Below, in pieces: positions 47,274 to 55,525 of a stretch of 64,000 nucleotides of DNA; positions within the stretch are counted from its first letter, which is position 1, and each line of letters begins with the position of its first letter. Below the pieces are notes generated by a model, which searched no databases, had not been told where the DNA came from, and saw only the letters and a list, made by a program, of their open reading frames with translations. A program made the translations under genes and the position numbers. Origin of the DNA: Salinisphaera shabanensis E1L3A (lineage in GTDB: Bacteria; Pseudomonadota; Gammaproteobacteria; Nevskiales; Salinisphaeraceae); assembly GCF_000215955.2 (NCBI RefSeq), contig NZ_AFNV02000003.1, positions 241,475 through 305,474 of the forward strand, written 5' to 3'.

Positions 47274-47980
47274 CACGGTTGTTGCGCGGTGTCGCTCGTA
47301 GGCGTGCGAGCATCTCGCGCCAGCCGGTAGCCACGGCCACGCAGGGTTTCGATCGGTTTGCGGGTGCCTTCCGGGTCGAGCTTAGCGCGCAGGCGGCGTA
47401 CGAACACCTCGATCACGTTGGAGTCGCGCTCGGCGTTCTCCTCGTAGATATGCTCGGTGAGCGCGGTCTTGGATACCACTTCACCCGCGTGCAGCATCAG
47501 ATGCTCGAGCACGCGGTATTCATAGGCGGTCAGTTCCACGGAATCGCCGGCGACGAAGACTTCCTGGCGCGCGGTATCCAGCACGATGTCGCCGGACTCC
47601 AGCTTCGGCTGTGCCCAGCCGCGCGAACGACGTACCAGCGCCTGGATCCGGGCGGTGAGTTCTTCCGGCTGGAACGGCTTGACGACATAGTCGTCGGCGC
47701 CGGTTTCCAGCCCTTCGACCTTATCCTGCCAGCGGCTGCGGGCGGTAAGAATCAGGATCGGATAATCGAGCCCGGATTCGCGCACCTCGCGAATGATATC
47801 CAGACCGGTTGGTCCGGGCAGGCCCAGGTCGACGATGGCGATATCGACCGGATACTCCAGCGCAAAGAAAAGACCCTCTTCGCCTTCACCCGTGGCGTCG
47901 ACTGCGAAACCGTCACTGCGCAACTGAGCACAGATCTGTTCGCGCAGATCGACATCATCCTCGATAACCAGTGCTCGCAT
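47273..47980 (-). CDS. PhoP-like OmpR-family response regulator
   Basis: A 235-residue DNA-binding regulator: receiver domain with acidic pocket (VIEDDVD), phospho-Asp in IAIVDLGLPGPTG, the switch Thr in LILTARSRWQDK, conserved Lys in DDYVVKPF; then a winged-helix domain (ELTAYEYRVLEHLMLHAGEVVSK, SNVIEVFVRRLRAKLD, IETLRGRGYRL). Sequence style is PhoP. The partner kinase overlaps its 3' end. PepSY and glycine-zipper genes upstream are on the same strand and may be part of the regulon or operon. Confidence 0.92.
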   Translation of the reverse strand: MRALVIEDDVDLREQICAQLRSDGFAVDATGEGEEGLFFALEYPVDIAIVDLGLPGPTGLDIIREVRESGLDYPILILTARSRWQDKVEGLETGADDYVVKPFQPEELTARIQALVRRSRGWAQPKLESGDIVLDTARQEVFVAGDSVELTAYEYRVLEHLMLHAGEVVSKTALTEHIYEENAERDSNVIEVFVRRLRAKLDPEGTRKPIETLRGRGYRLARDARTPTSDTAQQP

Positions 47981-48004
47981 AACGTCAATCGTGTTGTTTG
48001 TGGG

Positions 48005-48361
48005 CTAGTGGCGTGCTTCGACATGCACGATATGTACACGTCCACCATCCAGCAGCTTTACCCGATAGTAGGGGCCGCCGGGGCCATCTTCCAGTACGAC
48101 GTTGAGTACGCGTCCACCATATTCCCGTGATGCGCGTCGTGCCGCTTCTGCCGGGGCCACATTCGGCTGCGGACGCGTGTCGCGCTCGGCGACTTCGCTC
48201 GGTGGGGTTTTACCGGGGCCGGCGCCTTCTGCCAGCGGCGCGCGTAGCGCATTGCCCCCAAATTGGGCTAGCGCAATAGGGCATACAAGCAGCATCAGCA
48301 AGGCCATAGCGATGCGCAGGCTGGCCAGTGCAGTCTCTTGATCGATCGCGTAGCGCGTCAT
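48005..48361 (-). CDS. exported PepSY-domain protein
   Basis: A 118-residue protein with an N-terminal hydrophobic segment (about residues 14-32, ending PIALAQ), a Pro-rich linker and a C-terminal PepSY-like module (APAEAARRASREYGGRVLNVVLEDGPGGPYYRVKLLDGGRVHIVHVEA). PepSY modules near PhoPQ-type systems are common and may modulate protease or sensor activity. It ends 24 bp before the regulator start on the same strand, so it is likely transcribed with the system. Confidence 0.8.
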   Translation of the reverse strand: MTRYAIDQETALASLRIAMALLMLLVCPIALAQFGGNALRAPLAEGAGPGKTPPSEVAERDTRPQPNVAPAEAARRASREYGGRVLNVVLEDGPGGPYYRVKLLDGGRVHIVHVEARH

Positions 48362-48389
48362 GGCAATAAGAGCAGGTGGTTAGCCCGCG

Positions 48390-48806
48390 CTAGAAGCCGC
48401 TCCGAAAGCCGGACGGCGATGTGTTCTGATAGCCGTTGCCGCGTTGCAGACAATCATTGAGACGGTTGTTTTCCATGCGCCGAGCGTTCCATGCGCCCGC
48501 GCTCGCGCCGGCAACCACCCCCAGACCGGTAGCGATGTCACGCCCGGAGCCACTCCCGAACTGATTGCCCAATACGCCGCCCGCGGCACCGCCGAGTACG
48601 GCCTGGCCGGCTGTGCTCGTTGCACCTTTTACCGCGACATTGCGATCATCGCTCTGGTAGTAGCAATCGTATTGCCCGCCGGGCACAGCCTGGAATATCG
48701 GGTCGACCTGGGGTCTGGGATTGCTCGCGCAGCCGGCAACAAAAATGGATGACGCCACCAAGCCAGCGGCCAGAAGGTGTCGTATCGGCAAAAAATTTGG
48801 TGTCAT
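48390..48806 (-). CDS. glycine-zipper lipoprotein
   Basis: A 138-residue lipoprotein. The signal peptide ends in VAGCASNPRP; the mature part has a Gly/Ala-rich zipper (GQAVLGGAAGGVLGNQFGSGSGRDIATGLGVVAGASAGAW), typical of Rickettsia 17-kDa-like, SlyB-like envelope proteins. Two Cys (YDCYYQ and NDCLQR) could form a disulfide. AGGGGA precedes the ATG. SlyB is a PhoP target in enterobacteria, so its place next to a PhoPQ-like operon is notable. Confidence 0.82.
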   Translation of the reverse strand: MTPNFLPIRHLLAAGLVASSIFVAGCASNPRPQVDPIFQAVPGGQYDCYYQSDDRNVAVKGATSTAGQAVLGGAAGGVLGNQFGSGSGRDIATGLGVVAGASAGAWNARRMENNRLNDCLQRGNGYQNTSPSGFRSGF

Positions 48807-48961
48807 GATCGGAGTCCCCTAGCGTCGAAGCAAAGTTAGGCGCAATGCGCTGAACGCATCCTTAATTTTTGCATAACGCCTGCCGATTCATGGCGTATTC
48901 ACGCAGTGGCAAGCATGATCGATACCAACAAGCAGCGATCGCTGCGGGAGGTTCGGACATC

Positions 48962-49477
48962 ATGTGGCCAAAGATTCTCAAACGAGCCGCTGTACTGACC
49001 GGGTTGTTTGCGATGGCGAGTACTGTCGCCGCCGCGGACAATTCCGGCATCGTGATTATCGATCAGCAGCATCGTTCGACGCCTTTCGGCAGCTATAACA
49101 GCCAACGGCGTACCGAAGTTTATGGTCCCTCGGGCGGTTTCCGCTACGAGGAATATCAGACGCCTGTCCAGCCGGTTTATCCTCAGTATCGAAACCGCCA
49201 TCGCGGCGGCTATGCCTACGGGCCGAGCTATCGCGGCAAGGGCCGCGTGTTCGAGCACAATGGCGCCAGTGGCCGCTACGGCGCACCCGCCGCGCCTGGT
49301 GTTTACGGATGGGGGCAAACGGGGGACCGCAATTATCGAGGCGATCGTCACGGGCGCGACGACCGTCGCCATCGGAATTACGACCGTAGTTACAATGAAC
49401 GGCGGGAGATGGGTACCGGGCGCGCCGTCCAGCCGGCCCGGCGTGCCGTGCAGCCCGCCGAGCGTGCGATTAAATAG
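48962..49477 (+). CDS. exported Tyr/Arg/Gly-rich protein
   Basis: A 171-residue secreted protein of unknown family. The signal is MWPKILKRAAVLTGLFAMASTVAAA. The mature protein begins NSGIVIIDQQHRSTPFGSYNSQRR and then becomes a low-complexity tract rich in Tyr, Arg, Gly, Asn and Asp, ending in repeated RAVQPARRAVQPAERAI units. It is probably disordered and cationic, with a possible envelope or nucleic-acid/polyanion binding role (guess). GGGAGG lies about 12 bp before the ATG. Confidence 0.7.
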   Translation: MWPKILKRAAVLTGLFAMASTVAAADNSGIVIIDQQHRSTPFGSYNSQRRTEVYGPSGGFRYEEYQTPVQPVYPQYRNRHRGGYAYGPSYRGKGRVFEHNGASGRYGAPAAPGVYGWGQTGDRNYRGDRHGRDDRRHRNYDRSYNERREMGTGRAVQPARRAVQPAERAIK

Positions 49478-49565
49478 GGCGTTCGCTTCTCCCGAAACCA
49501 GTCGGTTCGAGCGCTTTGCCCATCAATGAGGGGTAGAATCTTCTGCCGTGCTCTGGCCTGTCGGG

Positions 49566-50648
49566 TCAAGTATTGCTTCCGGGCATCAGGTTGCACTGAC
49601 GCATAGCGTCTTGCCAATGCTCGGTATGTCGTTCGATCGCGTGATCGAGATGCCCCCAGATACCGCGGTTGTCGACGAGTGTGGCTTGTTGATAGCGATC
49701 GAATTCCAAAGGCGGATCGATACTTTGTGCGTCAATCAGCGCCTCGATGGATGTCCGCCAGAGCCGGCCCGCGCGAACCAGATCGGCAAGATACGATTGC
49801 ACCTGGGGGCCGTAGATATCCACGAGGATCGTGTGCAGCACCCGCGCGCGTCGGTTTGGCTGGGCGTTGAAACACAGCGGCCGTGAGGCCAGGCGCGCCT
49901 CGATGAGGGCAGTAGCCCGCTCGAGCGCAGCTGTGGCCTCCAGCGCGGCGACCTGCAACGCGCCGCCATATTCGCTGGCATCGAGTATTTCGTAGGCGTC
50001 GGCGAGCGATGCTTCATCGACTGCGCGTTGCGCGCGTATATCGGCTACTGCTGCGGTCAGGCGTGCAAGCGCACGGCGGGGCGCGCGCCCGGCTAGGCTC
50101 GGCTCGAGCCCGGCATTGCCGCCGGCGACACTGAACAGATGTGCCATTGGCGCGCTCGCGATGGTCTGGTTCCAGAGGAGTGCGCCGCGTGCCTGACGCT
50201 TGAGCGCAATCAGTTCATCCAGACGCGCAATGAAATCGCGATCATCGCCGTCCGCAACGGTCGTGTCATCGAAACTGGCGCGACAACGCGTCAGTCCGAC
50301 CATAAGGTGCGACTCGTAAGCCAGGCGTGCCTGCGGTGGCGCCACGCGGCCAAGGATGCTGTTGCGCTCGGAAACCAGGTTGACCAGTCCGCAGCGATGC
50401 AGTTGAAAGAAACCGATCCAGCCGGTGCGCGGGGTATCGACCGGTTGTCGCAGATCGCGCCGTGCCGGGTAGAGGCGCCGGGTCAGCTGCGTGGCTGGCT
50501 CTGGATCGCGATCCAGCGTACGAGCCAGTCGCGTGAGATAGTCATCGAAGCGAGCCTGTGGGCTGTCCGTGCCTGTGCAGCCGCCGATAATAGCTGTCAC
50601 GAGCGCGGCGGTTACCAGGGCAGCGGCTAACGTGAAGCGTCGCAGCAT
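49566..50648 (-). CDS. DUF3080 family lipoprotein
   Basis: A 360-residue lipoprotein (signal MLRRFTLAAALVTAALVTAIIGGC). The mature start FDDYLTRLARTL, then RTGWIGFFQLHRCGLVNLVSERNSILG and LLWNQTIASAPMAHLFSVAGGNAG are recalled as conserved DUF3080 segments. Function is unknown; the protein is helical throughout. I chose the ATG at 50648, since the longer open frame to 50846 is antisense to the next, divergent gene. It stands alone on this strand. Confidence 0.75.
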   Translation of the reverse strand: MLRRFTLAAALVTAALVTAIIGGCTGTDSPQARFDDYLTRLARTLDRDPEPATQLTRRLYPARRDLRQPVDTPRTGWIGFFQLHRCGLVNLVSERNSILGRVAPPQARLAYESHLMVGLTRCRASFDDTTVADGDDRDFIARLDELIALKRQARGALLWNQTIASAPMAHLFSVAGGNAGLEPSLAGRAPRRALARLTAAVADIRAQRAVDEASLADAYEILDASEYGGALQVAALEATAALERATALIEARLASRPLCFNAQPNRRARVLHTILVDIYGPQVQSYLADLVRAGRLWRTSIEALIDAQSIDPPLEFDRYQQATLVDNRGIWGHLDHAIERHTEHWQDAMRQCNLMPGSNT

Positions 50649-50726
50649 GTGTGGCCTAAGGGAATCGTCTGCGGTCATGAGTCGCGATACGATCGCTGCG
50701 AACGCGCAGTTGCTGGAGAGACAAGC

Positions 50727-51079
50727 ATGTTCGGGCCCCGGCAGGGGAAGGACAACCCGACCGACGATGCGTCGGCGCCGCGGGTCGCCGTGCATGTCGA
50801 ACGGCGCCTGGATGCCAACCGTGCGCTGCTCGACCGAATCGAGCATGCGATCCAGCCACGCGCCGGCCTCATACTGACCGACCTGGTCAAAGTTTGCCCG
50901 AGGTGGATGCGGGATGTGCGCTCTACCCCGCGTTGGACACGCTGGACGATCTGGCGCGTTTGGTAAGGGCGCAGTGTGCCGAACGCGGCGATGGTTGGCC
51001 TGTATTGGTCGTCGGCCTGTTGCCGGATCGGCTTACGTTGTCTGGCGGCTGGCCGATGCATGCGGACGCCAAGTGGTGA
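50727..51079 (+). pseudogene. small protein gene with a one-base frameshift
   Basis: A well-formed start (GGAGAG, then ATG 50727: MFGPRQGKDNPTDD) runs to ILTDLVKV and then meets a frame change near 50888-50893 at AAAGTTTGCCC. The reading continues in another frame as LPEVDAGCALYPALDTLDDLARLV to a TGA at 51079. One extra T would join them into about 117 residues. I recognise no family. The mutation could be real decay or a sequence error. The following 162 bp to the next gene hold nothing I trust. Confidence 0.5.
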
Positions 51080-51241
51080 TATCGACAGTTCGACGCTGTC
51101 CACGAAGCAAGCGTCGTTGCAGTGCCCGCGCGCTCGCGCTTTGGGTGTCGGACGGGCAGCCGAGCCGCGCCGTAGCGTCGGATCGTGCGTCGGTCGGCAG
51201 TGCAGGCTATGCTCGGCGCAGGTTTTCAAACGAACGCTGTG

Positions 51242-52573
51242 ATGCCGGAACCTGCTGCCCAAGCGACCATGCGCCTGCGTGAACCCTTGGTTTTACCCTG
51301 TGGGCAAACGCTACCCAACCGGATCGCCAAGGCGGCGATGACGGAAGGCCTCGCGGATGCACGCATGAACGCCACGCCTGCGCTGGAAACGCTTTATCGG
51401 CGCTGGTCGCACGGCGGCGCGGGGCTTTTGATTACCGGTAATGTCCAGATCGACCGCTGGGATCTCGAACGCCCGGGTAATGTCGTCATCGATGGCGATG
51501 CCGATCGTGATGCGTTGGCGCGCTGGGCCGCTGCCGCCAAGGAGGGCGCAAGCCATGTCTGGATGCAGTTGTCGCATGCCGGCCGACAGGCACCGTTGTA
51601 CTGCACCCCGCGCCCGGTCGCGCCGTCGCCGGTCGGCCTGAAGTTGCTCGGTGCCTATCGCACGCCGCGGGCATTGACGCGTAAGGGGATTGCGAGTGTG
51701 ATCGAGCGCTTCGTGAATGCGGCGACAATCGCACGCGAGGCGGGTTTTGACGGCGTGCAGATTCACAGCGCGCACGGCTACCTGCTCAGTGAATTCCTGT
51801 CGCCGGTGACCAATCGTCGCCAGGACGACTACGGCGGCAGCCTGGAAAACCGGGCCCGGTTGCTGCTGGCGGTAGTACGGGCCGTACGCGAAGCGGTAGG
51901 TAACGACTTTGCCATCGGCGTAAAGCTCAACTCGGCCGATTTCCAAAAAGGTGGTTTCAGTAACGACGAGTGTATTCAGGTCGTGCGCTGGCTTAATGAT
52001 TGCGGCATCGATCTGCTCGAAATTTCAGGTGGCAGTTACGAACAGCCGCGCCTGCTGGGCCATAGTGGCGACGAAAGCCAGGCTGAAGCCCCGCGTCAGA
52101 GCACGCGCCGGCGCGAAGCCTATTTTCTCGAATATGCGGCATTGATACGCAAGGCGGCCAGCATGCCATTGATGGTCACAGGCGGGTTTCGCTCGCGCGA
52201 TGCCATGGTCGAAGCGCTCGACAGTGGCGATACCGATGTGATCGGCCTGGGGCGCCCGTTATGCGTGGACCCGAACTTCGTCGCCCGTCTGTTCGAGAAC
52301 ACCACGGCGCAAGCGGTGGACCCCGGCGCCGATCTGGCTTATGGCCAGGGCATGTTCGGGCCGCGCTCGTCGGTTTCCGCGCTGCGCTTCGTGAATATTT
52401 TTTCCCAGATGGGCTGGTATTACATGCAGCTCATGCGTATGGGGCGGGGGCTGGAGCCGGATTGGAATATGGCGCTTCGCCAGGGATTATTCGGACATGT
52501 CCGCTCGGAACTGAGCGCGGCTCGGCGGATTCGCTCTTTTCAAAAACAGGCGGATACGCTTGACGCGGAGTGA
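51242..52573 (+). CDS. NADH:flavin oxidoreductase, old-yellow-enzyme family
   Basis: A 443-residue FMN TIM-barrel oxidoreductase. Family motifs are LPNRIAKAAMTEGLAD, VWMQLSHAGRQ, FDGVQIHSAHGYLLSEFLSPVTNRRQDDYGGSLENRARLLL (catalytic HSAH with the DDYGGS loop) and VIGLGRPLCVDPNF (FMN phosphate). It lacks the long iron-sulfur C-terminal part of dienoyl-CoA reductases but carries an extra tail of about 80 residues with hydrophobic segments (NIFSQMGWYYMQLMRM). Likely reduces enones or nitro compounds; the natural substrate is unknown. Start ATG chosen by homology to family length. Confidence 0.9.
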   Translation: MPEPAAQATMRLREPLVLPCGQTLPNRIAKAAMTEGLADARMNATPALETLYRRWSHGGAGLLITGNVQIDRWDLERPGNVVIDGDADRDALARWAAAAKEGASHVWMQLSHAGRQAPLYCTPRPVAPSPVGLKLLGAYRTPRALTRKGIASVIERFVNAATIAREAGFDGVQIHSAHGYLLSEFLSPVTNRRQDDYGGSLENRARLLLAVVRAVREAVGNDFAIGVKLNSADFQKGGFSNDECIQVVRWLNDCGIDLLEISGGSYEQPRLLGHSGDESQAEAPRQSTRRREAYFLEYAALIRKAASMPLMVTGGFRSRDAMVEALDSGDTDVIGLGRPLCVDPNFVARLFENTTAQAVDPGADLAYGQGMFGPRSSVSALRFVNIFSQMGWYYMQLMRMGRGLEPDWNMALRQGLFGHVRSELSAARRIRSFQKQADTLDAE

Positions 52574-52577
52574 GCGC

Positions 52578-52904
52578 CTAGCTGAATACCTGAATCCCGA
52601 GTAATAGCACGCCCAGACCGTTAAGCGCGCCGTGGCCAATGATCAGAAATCGTGGCGGGGCACGATGCTTGAAGATGACCCCAAAGAAAACGGCGCCCGC
52701 GCCAAACCCGATCGCCACCAGTGCGAACGCGCTCCAGACCAACAGGCCGGGTTGAATGAACGCACCGATGAGCAGGCAAAGCAGCCCGACGCCCGCAATT
52801 GCACCGTGACCGATACGAAGCGGGCGCGTGGCGCCGTCGAGTACCGCCATCGTCAGCCCGCCGAGCGCCGCGACGAGCAATAACCAGAAGGCGGCAGTCA
52901 GCAT
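52578..52904 (-). CDS. small four-helix membrane protein
   Basis: A 108-residue integral membrane protein with four hydrophobic segments (about residues 5-22, 30-50, 56-78 and 86-106) and two similar GHGA motifs (IGHGAIAGVG and IGHGALNGLG), suggesting an internal two-fold repeat. No family with a known role is recognised. Convergent with the old-yellow-enzyme gene and 3 bp downstream of the BON lipoprotein gene on the same strand, so co-transcription with the latter is likely. Confidence 0.75.
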   Translation of the reverse strand: MLTAAFWLLLVAALGGLTMAVLDGATRPLRIGHGAIAGVGLLCLLIGAFIQPGLLVWSAFALVAIGFGAGAVFFGVIFKHRAPPRFLIIGHGALNGLGVLLLGIQVFS

Positions 52905-52907
52905 GAC

Positions 52908-53717
52908 TTAAGCCGCCGCGCCGTGCGCGCTGGGCTCAGCGGCCGAGGCCGAGCCCTCGTTGTCCTTGGGCACCATCGGCGGTTTGGGCGTATCGCCCTG
53001 CGCGTTCGGCTGAGGCTGCTGTTGCGGCGGTTTTGGCGGCTGCTGCTGTGAATCCGGCTGCGGTGCGGGCTGCGGCTGAGCCTTGGGCGCGTCCTGTGGC
53101 TGCTTTTCCTGATTTTGCGGCTGTTGGTCGCCCGTCGGCTGTGCGGGTTTATCCTGCTCGGCGGGCTGCGGCTGTTTCTGCTCCGGCGTCGACGCCTTGT
53201 CGGCAGACGGTGCCTTCGGCTTGCCTTCGCCGTCCTGGATTTCGAGTTCGTCGACCACGTCTTTGACACCCGCCTGCGAACGCGCTTTCTCGAGCGCCAG
53301 CTCACGTGTCTCTTCGTCTGGGACAACGCCAGTCAGGGTAACGACACGGTCTTTTACGCCCACCGAGATAGCGGACTTGTCGAACGACTTCTCGTTGAGC
53401 ACGTCGCGCTGGATGGTGCGGAAGAGCACTTGATCGTTAACCGTCTTGTTTACAGCTTCGGACGCTGCAGCGACCTTGTCGCGCGCTTTCTTGAGCTCGG
53501 CTTCCGACTCGTTGAGGTTTGCCTGCAGCTCCTGAAGCTCTTCTTTCTTGTCGTTCAAGGCCTCTTGTGCGTCGTTGCGCGATTCACGTGCTTCCTTGAG
53601 CTGTTCGACCGCGTTGTCGTATTTTTCTTGCGGTGTCTCGGAGCAGCCGGCGAGCACACTCAGGCCGAGTACGAGGCCGGTGAACACGGTAGCGAAACGG
53701 ATGTTGGCGTTGTTCAT
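52908..53717 (-). CDS. BON-domain lipoprotein with coiled coil and Pro/Gln-rich tail
   Basis: A 269-residue lipoprotein (lipobox VLAGCSE). After the lipid anchor there is a coiled coil of about 70 residues (EKYDNAVEQLKEARESRNDA onward), a BON-like domain (SAISVGVKDRVVTLTGVVPDEETRELALEKARSQAGVKDVVDELEI) and a disordered tail of about 100 residues rich in Pro, Gln, Lys and Ala. BON domains bind phospholipid surfaces (OsmY and DolP are examples). The tail could reach across or bind the cell wall; that is inference. Confidence 0.8.
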   Translation of the reverse strand: MNNANIRFATVFTGLVLGLSVLAGCSETPQEKYDNAVEQLKEARESRNDAQEALNDKKEELQELQANLNESEAELKKARDKVAAASEAVNKTVNDQVLFRTIQRDVLNEKSFDKSAISVGVKDRVVTLTGVVPDEETRELALEKARSQAGVKDVVDELEIQDGEGKPKAPSADKASTPEQKQPQPAEQDKPAQPTGDQQPQNQEKQPQDAPKAQPQPAPQPDSQQQPPKPPQQQPQPNAQGDTPKPPMVPKDNEGSASAAEPSAHGAAA

Positions 53718-53785
53718 CGAAGACGAGTTGGAATAAGCCGATAACCGAAAATAACACGTTTATAAGCCCGTGCTGGGTCGCTAGA

Positions 53786-54829
53786 ATGAAACCCATGCAT
53801 ATCGCCGGTTATACATTCGCGCAGGGGCTGGCGGCTGCGCCCATGGCTGGCGTGACCGACCGCGTGTTTCGCGCGCTGTGTCGCACGCTCGGCGCGAGTG
53901 TGACCACGGCAGAAATGGTCTCGGCGCGGCCCGAGCTGCGCGCCACGCGTAAATCGCAGCTGCGTCTTGATCAGGACGGCGAGCCCGCGCCGCGCATTGT
54001 CCAGATCGCCGGCGGCGATGTGGCCGATCTGGTCCACGCCGCTCGGGTCAACGCCGATGACGGCGCCCACATCATCGATATCAATATGGGATGCCCGGCC
54101 AAGAAAGTGTGTCGCAAGGCCGCCGGCTCAGCGTTGATGGCAGATGAAGACCGCGTGGCCGCCATTCTCGACGGTGTGGCGAATGCGGTCGATATACCGG
54201 TGACGCTGAAAATGCGTACCGGCGTCAGCGCCGATCGGCGTAATGCCGTGGCGATTGCCCGTCGTGCCGAGCAGGCGGGTATCGCTGCGCTCGCGGTGCA
54301 TGGCCGCACGCGCGATCAGCACTACACCGGCGTTGCCGAATACGAGACCATCGCCGCGGTTAAACGCGCGGTGTCGATCCCGGTCTGGGCGAACGGCGAT
54401 ATCGATTCGCCGGCCAAGGCGCGCGCGGTGCTCGCAGCCACCGGTGCAGACGGGCTGATGATCGGCCGCGCCGCTTGCCGTCGGCCCTGGCTTTTTCGTG
54501 AGATCGCGATCGAACGTGCCACCGGGGTGACGCCAGCGCCGCCAAGTGTGGCCGATGAGCGCGAACTGCTGCTCGGGCTCATCGAACAGTTGCATGATTT
54601 CTACGGCGAGCAACAGGGCGTGCGTGTGGCGCGCAAGCATATTGGCTGGCTCAACGAACGTCGGCCGGCCGCGCCTGCGCTGTATATGGATATGGTTCAG
54701 GCGGATACGGCAGCGCGCCAGCTGCGCTTGCTCGACTGCTATTTCGATGCCGCCGCCGTGGCCGAACCGCGGGCCGGGGAACCGAACAACGAAAAAGCGG
54801 CCGGGCGACGAATCGCCACGGCCGCTTGA
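53786..54829 (+). CDS. dusB: tRNA-dihydrouridine synthase B
   Basis: A 347-residue flavoprotein that reduces uridine in the tRNA D-loop. Motifs: LAAAPMAGVTDRVFRALC, DINMGCPAKKVCRKAAGSALMAD (catalytic Cys in CPAKKVC), LAVHGRTRDQHYTG and VWANGDIDSP with GLMIGRAACRRPWLF. In E. coli dusB is followed by fis; here the next gene is convergent and no fis lies in the window. Its 3' end contains the terminator of the opposing gene. The last 20 or so residues are not conserved. Confidence 0.94.
   Translation: MKPMHIAGYTFAQGLAAAPMAGVTDRVFRALCRTLGASVTTAEMVSARPELRATRKSQLRLDQDGEPAPRIVQIAGGDVADLVHAARVNADDGAHIIDINMGCPAKKVCRKAAGSALMADEDRVAAILDGVANAVDIPVTLKMRTGVSADRRNAVAIARRAEQAGIAALAVHGRTRDQHYTGVAEYETIAAVKRAVSIPVWANGDIDSPAKARAVLAATGADGLMIGRAACRRPWLFREIAIERATGVTPAPPSVADERELLLGLIEQLHDFYGEQQGVRVARKHIGWLNERRPAAPALYMDMVQADTAARQLRLLDCYFDAAAVAEPRAGEPNNEKAAGRRIATAA
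54795..54827 (-). terminator. intrinsic terminator of the Yip1 gene, inside the dusB 3' end
   Basis: On the minus strand AAGCGGCCG and CGGCCGCTT form a perfect 9-bp stem around a 15-nt loop, followed by TTTC. It lies 31 bp beyond the Yip1 stop but within the last codons of convergent dusB, up to the dusB TGA. Confidence 0.7.
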
Positions 54830-54857
54830 AACGCATGTGCTAAAGCACTGCGCGGGC

Positions 54858-55397
54858 TTACATGCCCGGCGCGGTGCCAGTCGGGCCGGCGATGCCACCG
54901 ATCAGCGCCATGATCAGCAGCTGAATCACCCAGCCGATCACGCACACGCCGACGGCGCGCAGGGTGCTTTGATAATCCAGCGCCTGGCGCACGGCGATGA
55001 TAGTGGTGGCCAACATCCAGATCGAGGCGATGAACCAGATGATCCCGCCGATGACCGGAATGATGCCGAACACGCGCAGCAGGCCGGGCGTGGCGGCAAA
55101 GCCCAGCGTGCGCAGCAGCTGGCCGACATCGGCTTCTGTTTGCGCTTCGGGCAGTAACTTCGTGCCCACAGCCCAGATGATTGCCGCCCAGATCAACCAG
55201 CCGAGCAGGGCGGCGACGGCGTTGAGCAGAAGAAAGCCGATCGTGCCGCCGCCCAGCGCGCCAATACCGGCGGCGAGCGACGCGAGAACGACAATCAGTG
55301 CCGCCTGGCCGGTCGCGCCACGGTCGTGTTCGACTTCTTCATAGGTAGGCGCCTGCAGCTTGGCAGCGCCAATCATTCGTTCGGTAAGGCTTTGCAT
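54858..55397 (-). CDS. Yip1-domain membrane protein
   Basis: A 179-residue integral membrane protein with five hydrophobic segments. The pattern (a short soluble N-terminus SLTERMIGAAKLQAPTYEEVEHD, then AALLGWLIWAAIIWAVGTKLLPEAQTEADVGQLLRTLGFAATPGLLRVFG and IIWFIASIWMLATTIIAVRQALDY) matches the bacterial YIP1 family of unknown role. Convergent with dusB, whose 3' end carries this gene's terminator; divergent from the lipid kinase gene. Confidence 0.82.
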   Translation of the reverse strand: MQSLTERMIGAAKLQAPTYEEVEHDRGATGQAALIVVLASLAAGIGALGGGTIGFLLLNAVAALLGWLIWAAIIWAVGTKLLPEAQTEADVGQLLRTLGFAATPGLLRVFGIIPVIGGIIWFIASIWMLATTIIAVRQALDYQSTLRAVGVCVIGWVIQLLIMALIGGIAGPTGTAPGM

Positions 55398-55525
55398 GAC
55401 TGAGTCAGTCGTTGGATTTCCATCCGATCTTGGCTGAGAACGCGCTCTGGCGCCAGCATGCGTATTTTGTGGATTGCGCTTGTCACGGGGCGCACTTACG
55501 CTGTTGGCTCTGTTACTTCCAATCG

